From contig OY756142.1 in assembly GCA_963576785.1 (NCBI GenBank), positions 3,038,001 through 3,102,000 of the forward strand: 64,000 bases of DNA, written 5' to 3'. Positions 1 to 10,700 of the stretch are shown here, piece after piece. The position numbers were made by a program, and so were the translations under genes. How positions within the stretch are numbered: position 1 is the stretch's first letter; each line of letters begins with the position of its first letter. The stretch comes from Chlorophyllum brunneum (taxonomy: Eukaryota; Basidiomycota; Agaricomycetes; Agaricales; Agaricaceae). The notes under the pieces were generated by a model. It had not been told where the DNA came from, did no database searches, and saw only the letters and a program-made list of their open reading frames with translations.

Positions 1-1084
1 GGTGTGTGGCAAGTGCAGTGGAGCACTCCTCGTTCCACCAGGTCTTGGATCTAGTGGTGATCTTGGTCTTCTTTGCGTTGCAATTCCAGGATCTGTCAAA
101 CAAAACTTCCAATTCAGCGACAGCTCTCTCCAGCTCTCCCGCATCATTCATCGGCCAGTCCTTGTTGTTGATTCCTTCCACTATATCCATCAGGAACCTG
201 GTTTCTTCATCCGAGTCTTTGGGGATTGTCAATCTTTCAATGACAATGTCCATTTGTGGAATAGGAATCCTAATTAGGAGGGGGGCATGGTCCAAATTGT
301 ACCAATTGCCTGCCTGGATAGTGTGTGTAGGGATGTACGGTAACATTCCCGAGACAAACAACAGGTCAATGACCATGTCTGGTAGATTAGGGTCCGAGGT
401 ATAACGAGTTGGTATGGCCTCAGACAGAGTCATCCTTACAAGATTGAGGGCTTCGGTGATCATTAAGAGACAGTCCGCACTCGCCGGATGTTGATCCGTT
501 GAAGGGTCCCATAACTCAGATTGGATATTAATATCTCCCCCCATTAATAGAAAGGGCAGGAGGTTGAAGAGGTGCTCCTCGAGGAAATGGAGTGCGGTAT
601 TACGGCTGTTGTTGCAGACATTTAGCAACAGTAGTTTTTCTCCTCCTGCATATAGGGAAATACACAGAAGGTCTCGATGTTCGATTAAATCTCTTTGGAT
701 GGAGGGTCGGAGTCACTTTAGTCTCTTGTGAGCAAAGGCAAGGACTCGTGGAGTGGTACGGTGTTCCATGTTGACTGTACGTTGAGGGTATCATCAGCGT
801 CCCACTTGGAGGACTTCATTGGCAATGATTGGGTATGAGAGGAGTGTCCAGTCCGGGTGAACTGGACCTCCTATGAGGGTGGATCCATCATTAGAGATAG
901 GTGAGGGAATGTCACGGAGAAACCTCCATGGGGGTTCTTGTATGAGGAAGAGGTCGACGTCACCTCTACATGTGAGGACTGTCTTCATCACTCCATACAA
1001 TCTTCCAATGTTGTGAGAGCAGATCCTCAACTCACTCAGGAGTGAGCGAGGAGGCCTGTCTTGATTGTTGGGGACGTTATTCAT
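1..1084 (-). pseudogene. LINE ORF2, endonuclease domain (partial, nonsense-mutated)
   Basis: This is the N-terminal endonuclease/exonuclease/phosphatase-fold domain of a LINE ORF2, which nicks target DNA to prime reverse transcription. Visible family motifs are an N-terminal CSHNIGR block, the LFLIQEPPW block with the catalytic glutamate about 50 residues in, a GGDIN block for the Mg-binding Asp/Asn pair, and a DHAPL block for the terminal Asp-His. The frame runs from the ATG at 1084 to the window edge. It is interrupted by TGA right after the VGR residues and by a second TGA about 29 codons later. The start is chosen because its ATG overlaps the ORF1 stop codon (ATGA). The reverse transcriptase part is outside the window. 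Confidence 0.85.
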
Positions 1085-3275
1085 TGAGGGGGGTTAGTCT
1101 GGCTTCGACTAGCCAGGGATGATGAGGAGGGGGGCGGGGGAACTCCTTTGTTGGCTCTTAATTCAAGCACTTTGTTGGTGTGCCAGTCGTGGTCAAATCA
1201 CTTCTTCCAGAATTGACACTTTCAGTCAGTAGCAAGGTGATCCTTGCCACAGTTGGAGCACGTAGCCTTGTGAGGGCATGGTTCTCTGGCAGGGGTGGCC
1301 ATGACAGGCGGTTCTGCTTTGTCATTGCCCTTACAGCAGTAGGCAAACGATCGATAGTTGGCAGTGGAGTGTGGCCCCTTGCAGTGTGCACAGGTGAAAA
1401 GCCTTGCTTGGCAGTGGATTAGGGGGTGGCCCCATCTGCAGCATTTTTTGCAGAATGGTACTCCCGGGTTGGCACTGGCCCTCCTGATGTGGAAGAGCCC
1501 TCCATAGATGTTGAGGAACTTATCCTCGATTTTTGCAATATTGGACCCTGCCTTGGAGTCCCACATTTCGAACTACACTGTACATGTGTCCGAGTGTTTG
1601 GAGTTGTGTCGCACTCTTGGCTGCATTGCGAATTGAATAGCATCGGAATGGATTGAGTTCCTGATGCTGGTGACCACATCAGTCTCGGTGAGGATCTGTC
1701 CTCGGGGTGTGATGTAACTGACGTCCGTGACTTTCATGAACAATTTAGATTTTGGGAGGGATACGTTGCCCGTGGTAACTCCTCCAAACTTATCTTTGAG
1801 CCACGCCTTAACGACGTCTAGCTCCATGGGGGTCAACACCTCCCAGGTGTGGACCATAAGGCCCAGCTTACCCTGCGAGGTGGCGATAACCCTCGTCTTG
1901 GACTTCTCTGCTATGAGACATGCATTGAGAGAGTCAATAATGGCCCCAAAGTTGGTAATGTTGGGCCCAGTGAGAAGGAGAATGATCACTTGCTTGCACG
2001 ACGGACCATTCAAGGTAGAGCAGATAGCGCTAGCTTTCTTAGCCGGCTTCTTGCTCATGGGGGAGGGGGAGGAGAAAGTGGCGTCATATATCACCACTAT
2101 TTTCTCGCTAGACATTTCCGGGAATTTGCTCGCAAACTCTAAGAGTTTGAGAGGGTCCCAGGTGTTTGAGGAGGGGGTGGTGGCGGAGGCAGCATCCTTG
2201 CTCTTCTTGGCTGCCATTGCAGCATAGGAAGTTTTTGTTCCTTTCTGGGGATTCTTGGTGTCCTTGGCACTGGGCAGAGATACTGGAGTTTTGGCGGCCT
2301 TGGTAAGCACAGTGGAGGTCATCTTCTTCGTTAGGTTAGCCTTTTTTGGCTCGTTATTGGCAGTCTCTGGGGTTGGCCTTCTTGGCTTTCGACCCCATCG
2401 CTTTTTGTTGTGGGTGACGGCCTTGAACTCCGCTTCAGAGATTATCTGAACATTATCATCGGAGATACCCGAATGAATAACATCATTGCCATTGGTGATA
2501 CCCTGAGTGACAATGTGTTCGACAACCTCCATGCGGACATTGTCAGGTTTGTGCGTGGGGCCTTTGAAGGCCATGCGTTGAAGGGCAGAAATGTCTGGCT
2601 GGGGGGTTTCCTCAGCGCGGACGATAATCTTACCAAAATTTACCCCCATCCAACCATGGAGGTCGTTCTTTTCTTTGTCAACTGCCACCTTGAGCCATCT
2701 CGCTTTCATCAAGGTCTCTGTTAGTTCTGTGAAGGCTCGCCCAAATGCCAGCCCTTCATCGCCGCTCATGTTGTATGTGCTATAGGCCTTGACCCATTCA
2801 GAGATCTTGCCAACCTCTTTGACAGCATCTTCGTAAAATTCTTCTGGACCATCTTCACAATCCTCTTTGTTGTCTTCTTCCTCATCTTCGACTTTGACTT
2901 TGGGCTTTAGCTCTTCTTCGACTTGCTCAGCCCAGTTCTCTCCCGAGTATACTGGTCTCCCTCCAGCCTTGATTGTTTGGAAGCCCGATGGATAGTTTTG
3001 TCTCCTTCACCCTGGAGGGGGTTCGAGAGAGTCATTGGTGTAAACGGCCTGCTGTTGCAGACCGATGGGGGAACAGTGTTGCTATAGGCCTGGTCTATGG
3101 GGACGAAAGGCCTAGTTATAGATGGTGTCCTAGGAAACAGGATGCCGGGAGGGGGCAGAGCCACAGAGGCTGCAAAGATGGAGGGGGCTGGAATACGTGG
3201 TGTGTTCCCAAAGACTTCCCTATTGCCATCAGGCATAGTCTCTCTCGGAGAGAGATTGGAATGTAACAAAGGCAT
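1081..3275 (-). pseudogene. LINE ORF1, gag-like nucleic-acid binding protein (broken)
   Basis: ORF1 proteins coat the LINE RNA and carry it to the nucleus. The C-terminal part here has closely spaced Cys/His clusters (FCKKCCRWGH, CAHCKGPH and CSNCGKDH types), as in fungal and insect LINE gag proteins. The middle is Lys/Pro/Ser/Thr-rich and the N-terminal part has an acidic stretch (EEELKPKVKVEDEEED). The frame is interrupted by an indel near 2950, by TAG at 1573-1575, and by TGA at 1222-1224 and 1198-1200. Reading through these restores one frame that ends at the TGA overlapping the ORF2 ATG. TAG in a Gln-like context and TGA in Arg-like contexts fit C-to-T mutation. Confidence 0.8.
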
Positions 3276-3330
3276 GAAATATATCCAAGTACTGTAGACT
3301 TATACCGTATAGTCGACTTTTGTAAATCGA

Positions 3331-3705
3331 TGGTAGTGGTACAAGTCAAAGAAGGGATGTTGGTATCAACTCTTGTCTAGAGAAAGTGACAAGCATACCC
3401 TGTCATTAAGGTCCTTTGCCAAGGGGCCACTCCCCCTGCTCAAACTGATTCTTGTCTACTATATGATGGATTCCAATCTCTGTTTGTGTGTCCAAAATCG
3501 AGTAAGTATGTAGTGGCCAGCATACCCAACCTTTAAACCCCTTTGCCAAGGGGGTACTATGCATTACCCTGTGTATAAGACAATGCCGGACTGTGTAACG
3601 TCTGGTGAGAACAGGCCAGAGGCCCCTAGCAGGCCAGAAACCCCCACTGGAGGACTGTCTCAAATAGGAAGATAGTGGTAAGAAGTCAAGAAGGGATATC
3701 CAACC
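3331..3705. repeat. Short insertion between imperfect direct repeats
   Basis: A block of roughly 310 bp lies between two near-identical stretches of about 28 bp (3331-3358 and 3673-3700; both read TAGTGGTA then AAGTC then AAGAAGGGAT). Inside it, a motif of about 35 bp occurs twice (about 3389-3425 and 3518-3555), each ending in CCTTTGCCAAGGGG. No convincing protein is encoded. It could be a solo LTR or another small element; I cannot name a family. Confidence 0.4.
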
Positions 3706-4343
3706 CAGTCATTGAACATTGATTCAAACATGTTGTGATTTACTGGCATTTTATCTATAAACTTGTTGAGACAGGTAGTATTGAATTATTCTATATCAAG
3801 TCTGAGAAAAATCCTGCTGACATCTGTATAAAAAGTCTGGATACTGTTAAATGTCAACAATGTTGCAATTATTTACCTATTCAGTTTGGTGCTTGTTTCA
3901 ATTGCACTTTGAGCTAAAAGGAATGTTGTCATTTATGCTTTCTAAGCTGCATTCCATGTGACTAGCTCTTCAGTATATTTTGCACCCTCTGACTCACATT
4001 ATGCACCTCTTACTCATGTATTTCATGAGCTGACTGATTGCTGTCACTCCAATTATGCTACTGGACATCACTGATGATATTGTAGTGTTTCAAGGGACTC
4101 CGTAGTTATTACTGACTTATTATACATAGTTATTACTCATAGGTCTTAGGGTTTTGCATTCCAGACATTAGTATATAAGCAGCATATATTCCCTTACTAT
4201 TCTTTAGACAATCTACTCAATTTCTATACTCACTCTACTCAACTCTCAGCAACTCCTACTAGTTCAATTAACCATTTACTAACTACCTTTATCAGTAAGT
4301 CAGATTATCCATCTGTCACTGCATAGTACTATGCTGTTCAACA
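3706..4343 (+). mobile_element. Ty1/copia 3' end: RNase H tail, polypurine tract, LTR
   Basis: On the plus strand, 3724-3917 encodes the C-terminal end of a copia RNase H domain (WHFIYKLVE, then IELFYIKSEKNPADI, the usual end of copia Pol). A purine run (AAAAGGAA) follows directly, and then an LTR at 3924-4343. The LTR end abuts the RNase H coding region of the oppositely oriented copia element to its right. The upstream part of this plus-strand copy is missing. Confidence 0.75.
3924..4343 (+). repeat. Copia LTR, plus orientation (about 420 bp)
   Basis: It starts TGTTGTC and ends TGTTCAACA. It matches the reverse complement of 10701-11146 along its length, including the internal block around GCACCTCTTACTCATG, and lacks about 25 bp present in the other copy. 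A TATATAAG box lies at about 4173-4180 and the purine-rich tract directly precedes the TG end. Confidence 0.75.
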
Positions 4344-5650
4344 TGTCAGCAAACAAGACTAGGTTGCCAGAAGTAGACTTGTGCATAGCAAGACATCCTG
4401 CAAAGTCAGGATCAGAGAAGCCTTGAATAAACTTCTTAGATTGCCCATTAAAGACTAGGCAATAGCATTGCATACTCAGAAGGTAGTGGCACAAGTATAA
4501 ACCATGCTTGTAATGCTCCTCTGATAGACTGGCCATTTACTGACTTAATTTCATGATAGCATAAGTGATGTCAGGTCATGAGCCAATCATGAGATACATC
4601 AGGGATCCAACAAGTTGTTGGTACTTCTGGCAGAACTCAGGGTCAATAGTACTCTTATAGGGCAGAAAGGCACATCCTGCTGGAAGAGGTGTCTGAGTCA
4701 GTCTTGCAGCAATACCAAGCCTATCAAGGATCTTATCAAGATATGAAATCTGAGAGTTGGCAAGGTACTTAGCAGCCAGGGGATCAGAGTGTAGTACTAC
4801 TCAAATATTGGTATTGGGTTGCTCATAGTCTAAGCCTATGGCTACCCAGAGAGAAGGGAAGTATAAGGATGTAGTATGGACAGATGCAGCAAGTTACTCT
4901 TGAGTGATTGACATAGATTTGTTTGTTCTTCTGGTCCCATGAGATAGTCATGCCAAGAAACTCAGTAGTTTCTCCAAGGTTATGATATTCCTATTGTTCC
5001 ATGAAGTCTTTCTTCATTTGGTAGTAGAAGGGACACTTCTTGCTTATGAAGATAACATCATCAACATAGACAAGAGTGATCATAATCAAGCTAGTCTTCA
5101 GACAGCAATTATAGTATACTCTAGCATTAGATAGACATCACTTGAAACCCATGGTAAGCAGTGACTTTGTCATCATATGCCACCAAGCTAAGCTGGCTTG
5201 CTTAAGGTTGTATAATGCTTTTCGTAACCTCCACACTTTAATGTATCCAAGTGTGAATTCTTCCAGTTGCTCCATGAAGATGTCTTCATCTAGATCACCA
5301 TATAAATAGGCAGTTTTTATGTTAACACTTTCAATCTCCCAATCTTCAACTACTGCTAAGAAGAACAGGAGATGAGAAGTTTTGTAGTAGACAACTGGAG
5401 AGAAATGCTTGTTGTAATCAAGGTATTCCTTCTGTGAGAAACCTTTTACTACTAGTCAAGCACGGAGATGACTATCTAACTTAGTATTGAAGACCCATCT
5501 GTTTTTGACAACATTAACACCCTTGGTAGGGTAGTCAACTAACTTGTACATGTTGTATTGTCTGAGCACATCAAGCTTCTCAAGGCATGCCTTAAGCTAT
5601 AGGTTGTGCTCAGTAGGTGGCAACTTGGCAAGGTCCCAAAATTGGACCGG
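4344..5650 (-). pseudogene. Copia reverse transcriptase and start of RNase H (broken)
   Basis: The RT core is recognisable: LRKALYNLKQASLAWW, then the catalytic YVDD at 5068-5057 followed by VIFIS, then the FLGM-type block. Further on, 4536-4344 gives GFSDPDFAGCLAMHKSTSG, the RNase H D-x-D-(W/F)-AG motif of copia. The frame is broken by several stop codons and at least one frameshift. RNase H is cut off at 4344 by the junction with the plus-strand LTR. The active-site aspartates survive, but no full-length product can be made. Confidence 0.75.
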
Positions 5651-5883
5651 CTGTGGTGACAGGGAAGTTGTACTGGCCTTAGAGAGGCAATAATGGATTA
5701 ACTCCATACCACCTTCATGAATCAATCAGCAAAGCTCTTCCTCACTCGGCTCAAGCATGGGCAAATTAACATCAATATTCTGCTCATGTACTGGCAGGGA
5801 AGGTTGCAGCCTGTCAAGTGCATACTCATTCTCTCCTAGAATGCAATTACCAAGGCCCAGAGGGATATTAGGATTCCATTGTC

Positions 5884-7330
5884 CTAGTCTAGGCTAACCA
5901 AAAGGCTTGTACCTTTCATAGTCCCTAAGGATATCCTTTGGGTGTTGGCGGTTGCCATAGATATTTCCTTCTCTTTGTGGAACCTAAAGGGTGGTTTGAT
6001 CATGAAGTTTTCTTGGTGCTTCGATGTCCAGATGGGGTACAAGGATTCCTTCTGAAATGGGTATAGGAGCCCAATTATCAGCACATGGATTAGGTACAAA
6101 TGTAGCCTCTTCCTCATCCTCAACCTTAACTCCTCCTGGAGGCTGAGATGGCATAGGTAAAGAGGGAGGTAGAGTTGGATCCTTATAGGATAATCCAGGA
6201 GAAGATCCTCTAGAAGAGAAAAAAGACAGAGGTGATGGAGTCTGCTCTCTGGGACTAGGAGTAGGAGTTTGTGGATAAGAAGGTAGGTCCAGCACATGGT
6301 ACACTCAGACCAGATGATTCTGGAATAAATCCATCTCTAGAAAGGGGAAGATTTAATCTCTCATTTGAATTGCTATTATTAGGTGGCAATTGGCCCAGTT
6401 GTTCAGACTATGATGGACATCTGGGGAAAAAGAGTTCATTGAAGACAGCATGGGAGGAGACAAAGATAGAGTTGTCCTTCTGATGGTACATAAATTTGAA
6501 GTTGCTACCATTACCCATGTAACTAATAAAGATCATCAATTCTGATTTGGGTGTAAGTTTATCTTGCCACACCTTATCAGGAAGGTATATGTAGGCCCCA
6601 CAACTGAACATTCGGAGATAAGAAATATCAGGTTTCCTTCTGAACCATTTCTTATAGGGAGTGACCCATTTCAGGCACTTCATAGGTGTTCTGTTATAGA
6701 CATGAGTGGCTATATCAAATGCAAACTCCCAGTAGCTAGTCAGAAGGCATACTTCAAGTTGTATGGATTGCGCCTTTTCTAGAAGTGTTCAATTAAGATG
6801 TTTGGTATGCCCATTTTGTTGATGAGTGGTGCACTTGTTTCATAAAGGATTCTTTTCTCAGAAAAGTAGTCCTTGAGCTCCTGAGACATATATTCTCCTC
6901 CATTATCAGAGTACACATGCTTGATGCATTTGCCTGTCTGGTTTGTTACCAGCTCAGCATATGCCTTGAAGGCACATGTAACATCTGATTTGTTGTACAA
7001 GAAAGAAATGCACACAGAGGAAGAGTAGACATCAAGGAATGTCATAACCCATTTGTACTTGTGATAAGATACAATGGGGAGTTCCTGAAGATCCAAGTGG
7101 ATCAATTCAAGGATCTCAGATGCACGAGATGTATTCTCATAGTAGACCTTGTTCAGCAGCTTTCCAAGTGCACAACCAGGGCAAACCTTCTGTTCTCTTG
7201 GGAGAATCTCTGGGACAGATTCCATGTGTTTTGGCATATAACCCAGAGCCTGATTGGATGGGTGTGCAAATCTTCAATGCCAAACATCATAGGATGTGGT
7301 ATTTTTGTTGATCAATGCCAAGGAGAATCA
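5884..7330 (-). pseudogene. Copia integrase (broken)
   Basis: The zinc-binding N-terminal part shows the CPGCALGK end of the HHCC motif. The catalytic core gives LIHLDLQELP (first Asp), then VYSDNGGEY (second Asp). The third catalytic residue falls where the frame is lost, near 6780. A downstream piece at 6683-6408 has the copia integrase C-terminal motif (TPYKKWFRRKPDISYLRMFSCGAY). The segment 6304-5884 is a Pro/Ser-rich linker before RT. Integrase normally inserts the cDNA; this copy is interrupted by stops and shifts. Confidence 0.75.
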
Positions 7331-7390
7331 AAGATCTCCATTGCACAAGATATGCATGTCAACAAAGTGAACTTAGTTCAAAGAAGCACC

Positions 7391-7780
7391 CTAGTGACAT
7401 TGTCTACCCAGGAATGGCTTACCACAAGTATCACAAGTGATGGTCTTCCTGTTAGACATTTCTGTGATCAGACTGGTTTTATCCGTGATGGATCCAGTTG
7501 AGAGAAGTCTCATATCTAACTTTGGTATATGATATACTAGGTAGAGGTACAAAGTATGCCGCTGAACTTTGCTGGACTCAAGTTTTACTTCTGTCTCTAA
7601 ATAGACAGTGCCATAAGATCCAATAGAAAGTGTGGATCCATCTGCAATTGACACTGATCTGAAAGAACCTTTGACAATATTAACAAGATCCCTCTTGTTT
7701 GGAGTAATGTTGAGGGAGGCACTAGAGTCCAAAAGCCATTCATTGCTTATTTTATGAGATCACCTATTCATCACACATCC
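7391..7780 (-). pseudogene. Copia aspartic protease domain (active site changed)
   Basis: A retropepsin-like stretch begins NEWLLDSSASLNIT, where copia proteases normally have D-(S/T)-G-A-S. Here the glycine is replaced by serine. It is followed by SVSIADGSTLSIGSYGTV, a normal flap-like region, and then by a GAG-pre-integrase-like stretch. The domain would process Gag-Pol in an active element. The Gly-to-Ser change in the catalytic triplet adds to the evidence that the element is dead. Confidence 0.65.
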
Positions 7781-9009
7781 ACATGTGCTACTGCAGCTAT
7801 GTGTTATTTCACATGTGTTCTTCACTCTTGAAAACAGAGGAGAAAAGTTTATTTCTGAAGTATATAATTGTGCATAATTGTGTATATAAGTAGTCTGGCT
7901 CAAGATTCTACATCAGCTGAGGTTGCACTCTGTGTACCCAGTCGAGAGTCTCCTTGGACATCAGCAACACATATGATACTCCTGCAGTGATTTTCAGATT
8001 CATGTAAAGAGCTAGCAAGATTTGGCTTACCTGCCATTGCTTTATCTGAGTAATCCTTGTCCTCAGATCCCATCAACACTGCATCCTTGTCTATCTTGAT
8101 GGTGGTTGGAGCTGGAATGTTCACAACCAGTTTGGCTGCTGGAGTGGTGCCAAATAGTTCATCAACCTCCATAATGGAGGTGGCCATCGGAGGAGAGGGA
8201 GGAAAGTATTTTCCATGCATTTCTCATATAGATCCAAGGCTTTTGCCTTGGCAGCCACATATGGAGATGGGCGGCACTGGGGATCCTGAGTTTTCTTCTT
8301 AGCAGGATTTGTCATCCATGAGAGAAGGGAAGGTGGGAGAGGCTGCAAGTACTCTTCCTTGGTTCAGTGGTCAACTTGGCAAAGCCAAAGTTAACCAAGT
8401 CCATTGTGTATGCTAGTTACCTGGCATCATTTCCAGAGGGAGCTGGTTGCCCAGCATCAACCTCATTGGCTCAGCCTTTGCTGCTGCCCCTTGCTCTGTG
8501 TTGTCTCTTCTTCTTTTCTCCTTCTATCTGTGGCTGCTGCTGCTACTGTGGAGGTCACTGTTGCTGCTGCTGCTGAGGGCACTTCTACTGCCCTTGCTGC
8601 TGCTGCCCCTGATAACGTGGGGGTGCACCTTGTGGTTTCACACCAGAGAACTTGTTAACTGACTGGTTCACTTTTGTTATGGATTCGGCTACTAAAGGCA
8701 ATCGAAGAGGATGCAACCTCTAGGATATGGTCTTAATACCTATCTCAGCCAAGTAACCGGATAAGCAAACGTTCTCAAACTGTCATTACTCAACCAAGAA
8801 ATGGGAATCCCATTTATCTCATAGCTCTGAGTGATAAGGGTGAGTAGAGAATAAGCAGTTAAGCAATCTTCTATTGATTGACAGCAACTGTCAACAGAAA
8901 CTCTTCTTGGGCAATCAGGAAGGCTATCCCTATAGAAGATCAAAGCTTAAGCTTTGACTTCCTAATACAGTCGGCTATTTATACTAACTACTTCTTTTCT
9001 ATAAATACT

Positions 9010-9165
9010 ATGGAGTATAGATAACAAGACTGAAACACATTTCACAATGTGAAACTGATAGATATGAAACTTCAAGGTGAAACACTACTAAAGATAAATG
9101 TGAAACTGATAAAGATGAAACAGCTAAGCATAGAACGAAGTGAAACTGATGATAGTGAAATGAAT
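9010..9165. repeat. TGAAAC-rich repeat tract
   Basis: Within the 3' tail of the nested element, TGAAAC or GTGAAACTGAT recurs about eight times in 150 bp with irregular spacing. It is noncoding on both strands as far as I can see. Confidence 0.6.
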
Positions 9166-9171
9166 GAGTGC

Positions 9172-9807
9172 TTACTCATCCTCAGAGATCTCAGATGATG
9201 ATGATGGAGATTCATCAGAACAGCTACAGTCACAAGACACGTAGGACAAAGTGGTAGAAGACGATGATGATGATGGTGGTGATGGAAGAACTACATCCAT
9301 AGGATGGTCGAAGTCAGATGATAGGGATGACATAGATGTAATTGGTTCTTTGGAGAGATAGAACTCAGGTGACTAGACAAAGGCTCGAGTAGATTGCAAT
9401 AGTGGATGAGGAGAATTGTTGCTGTTGCTACTGGGTATAGCGGGTTCGTCATCTGGTGATAAGTCTTTGGGTCACATTTCTATGCAATAGATTCCATCAG
9501 CAATTTGTTGGTGAATGAGCACTTCAAGTGCTGGACCATGAGTGTATATGTAGGGGTGGATGTACTGCATAGTTTCTTCAGTGGTTGGTTGTGCTTTCCA
9601 ACCGTTGTTCCAGGTGCTGTAGAGGTTATTCTCAATGGTGCATAAGTAGAGTCCATTGGTGTCGCATACGTGTAAGTATGGTACGTATTTCCAGGCTAGT
9701 CAGAGTAGAGAGTCAATAACAGCATCGTTGGATTGTGGTGGTGGGACAAGTGGTATTGCTTCTGGAAACTTGTCATAACCTCTGACATAGGTTTGAGGTT
9801 CGGACAT
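9172..9807 (-). pseudogene. Unknown 211-codon reading frame of the nested element
   Basis: I do not recognise this protein. It starts MSEPQTYVRGYDKFPEA and has an aromatic-rich central domain of about 90 residues (LAWKYVPYLHVCDTNGLYLC, then IHPYIYTHGPALEVLIHQQI). It ends in a Ser/Pro/Asp-rich tail with the acidic terminus SSSEISEDE. Three in-frame nonsense codons interrupt it (TAG 9702-9700, TGA 9474-9472, TAG 9375-9373). Between them the frame stays fully open, which argues that it was once coding. No transposase or polymerase motif is visible. Confidence 0.5.
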
Positions 9808-10687
9808 AACAACTTTGAGCATCGACCAGTGGTTCATGATCACTCCTCGGACCAATGCAAAGATAACGGCCAGGATCTGGGTGTTTACTGTGAGGAATGG
9901 AGTAATGATGTTCCAGGCATTTGGAATACTGGAAAGAAGGGTCATTGCTTTGATGATCTCAGAGATGGTACAATTGCTATTAGCATCAAGCTATTCATAG
10001 AGAACAACAAGCTTGGCAATTGGGCTGGAAGAGTCCTCATTCAGATAGAGATAGAAGTGAATTGTCTGAACATATTTTGAATAGAGGCCAGAGATGGACT
10101 TTAGGCCATATATGGTACAAAGGTGCACCCACATGCTGTTGACATCAGAGAGGTTCCCTTTGATCATATCAGCAGGTAGTTTACTCTTGATGATTGAGTA
10201 AACCATGCAATGCAATCAAATTTGTGCAGCATGTTTGATTGCCTCCTGCCCTGTGGGAGAGGGATGATTGCATAGGTAGGGACAAGAGTATGTATCTGTG
10301 ACAGTAGTGTCAGCAGAAACTCATTGCCTATTACAACTGTTCAATCAGCTAAGACCAATGCAAGAGTATCCTGTATCCAGTCTGCCCACTCATTATAATT
10401 GGCAGTACCAGAGAGAACAGAGATAGAACTAAGTATGACAAAGATGGGAGAAGACATTGTAGTCTAAAAATGGACTTTAATTAGCAATCAGATTCATGGG
10501 CAATCAGATCTGCACCACTGCACTGTTCAAGCTATGAACCTATATGAGAAAGCCTTCAATAGAGTATAAAACGATCAAGTTGTGTTAGAGGGATGGGCTA
10601 AAAAGACTATGCTCTACAGGACTAGTCAGATCAGCCTATCTACAATCCACTTGCAGCCAGTCATGGTGCATGGGGAGCAGGCAATCT

Positions 10688-10700
10688 GGAGCCCATAACC
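10688..10700 (-). other. Candidate copia primer-binding site
   Basis: Directly after the LTR end (CAACA) the minus strand reads GGTTATGGGCTCC. A primer-binding site is expected at exactly this place; I did not identify the tRNA. Confidence 0.45.

Larger units (their letters stand above)
1..3330 (-). mobile_element. Non-LTR (LINE) retrotransposon, 5' part
   Basis: Two consecutive reading frames on the minus strand give the classic LINE order: a gag-like ORF1 with CCHC zinc knuckles, then an ORF2 that opens with an apurinic-type endonuclease. The element continues past base 1, where the reverse transcriptase should lie, so only its 5' part is visible. ORF1 has one frameshift and three nonsense codons, and the visible ORF2 has two, so the copy is dead. 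The 5' UTR boundary near 3330 is approximate; it is set by the start of a separate repeated block. Confidence 0.85.
8671..9829 (-). mobile_element. Nested 1,159-bp element inside copia gag (unclassified)
   Basis: The insertion is bounded by a perfect 7-bp direct repeat, TGGTTCA, at 8664-8670 and 9830-9836 on the plus strand. Its deletion, leaving one repeat, rejoins the copia gag frame exactly. In minus orientation it starts about 20 bp before an ATG (9807), carries one reading frame of 211 codons, and then has about 500 bp of non-coding tail. That tail holds many TGAAAC motifs and a TATAAATAG box. I see no clear terminal inverted repeats, LTR pair or poly(A). The class is unknown. Confidence 0.65.
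7840..10457 (-). pseudogene. Copia gag, split by a nested element
   Basis: The start is the ATG at 10457 (MSSPIFVILSSISVLSGTANYNEW, shown here only as the family's usual N-terminus: MSSPIF then GTANYNEW). A UBN2-like middle follows (MWVHLCTIYG; AMTLLSSIPNAW). After the insertion at 8671-9829 the frame continues with a Gln/Pro-rich part (FSGVKPQGAPPRYQG and runs of Gln) and a basic KKKRQHRARG stretch. Removing the insertion and one copy of its 7-bp repeat leaves the two halves in the same frame. Several TAG and TGA codons sit at Gln- and Arg-like positions, and there are frameshifts near 8210 and between 10215 and 10457. Confidence 0.7.

Noticed and set aside
8367..8662. Leu/Cys-rich plus-strand frames
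   Set aside because: They are antisense shadows of the Gln-rich (CAG-repeat) part of copia gag.
8677..9165. Solo LTR inside copia gag
   Set aside because: It has a TATA box and TG/CA-like ends, but the 7-bp duplication and frame restoration place the insertion borders at 8671 and 9829, so it is only the tail of a larger element.
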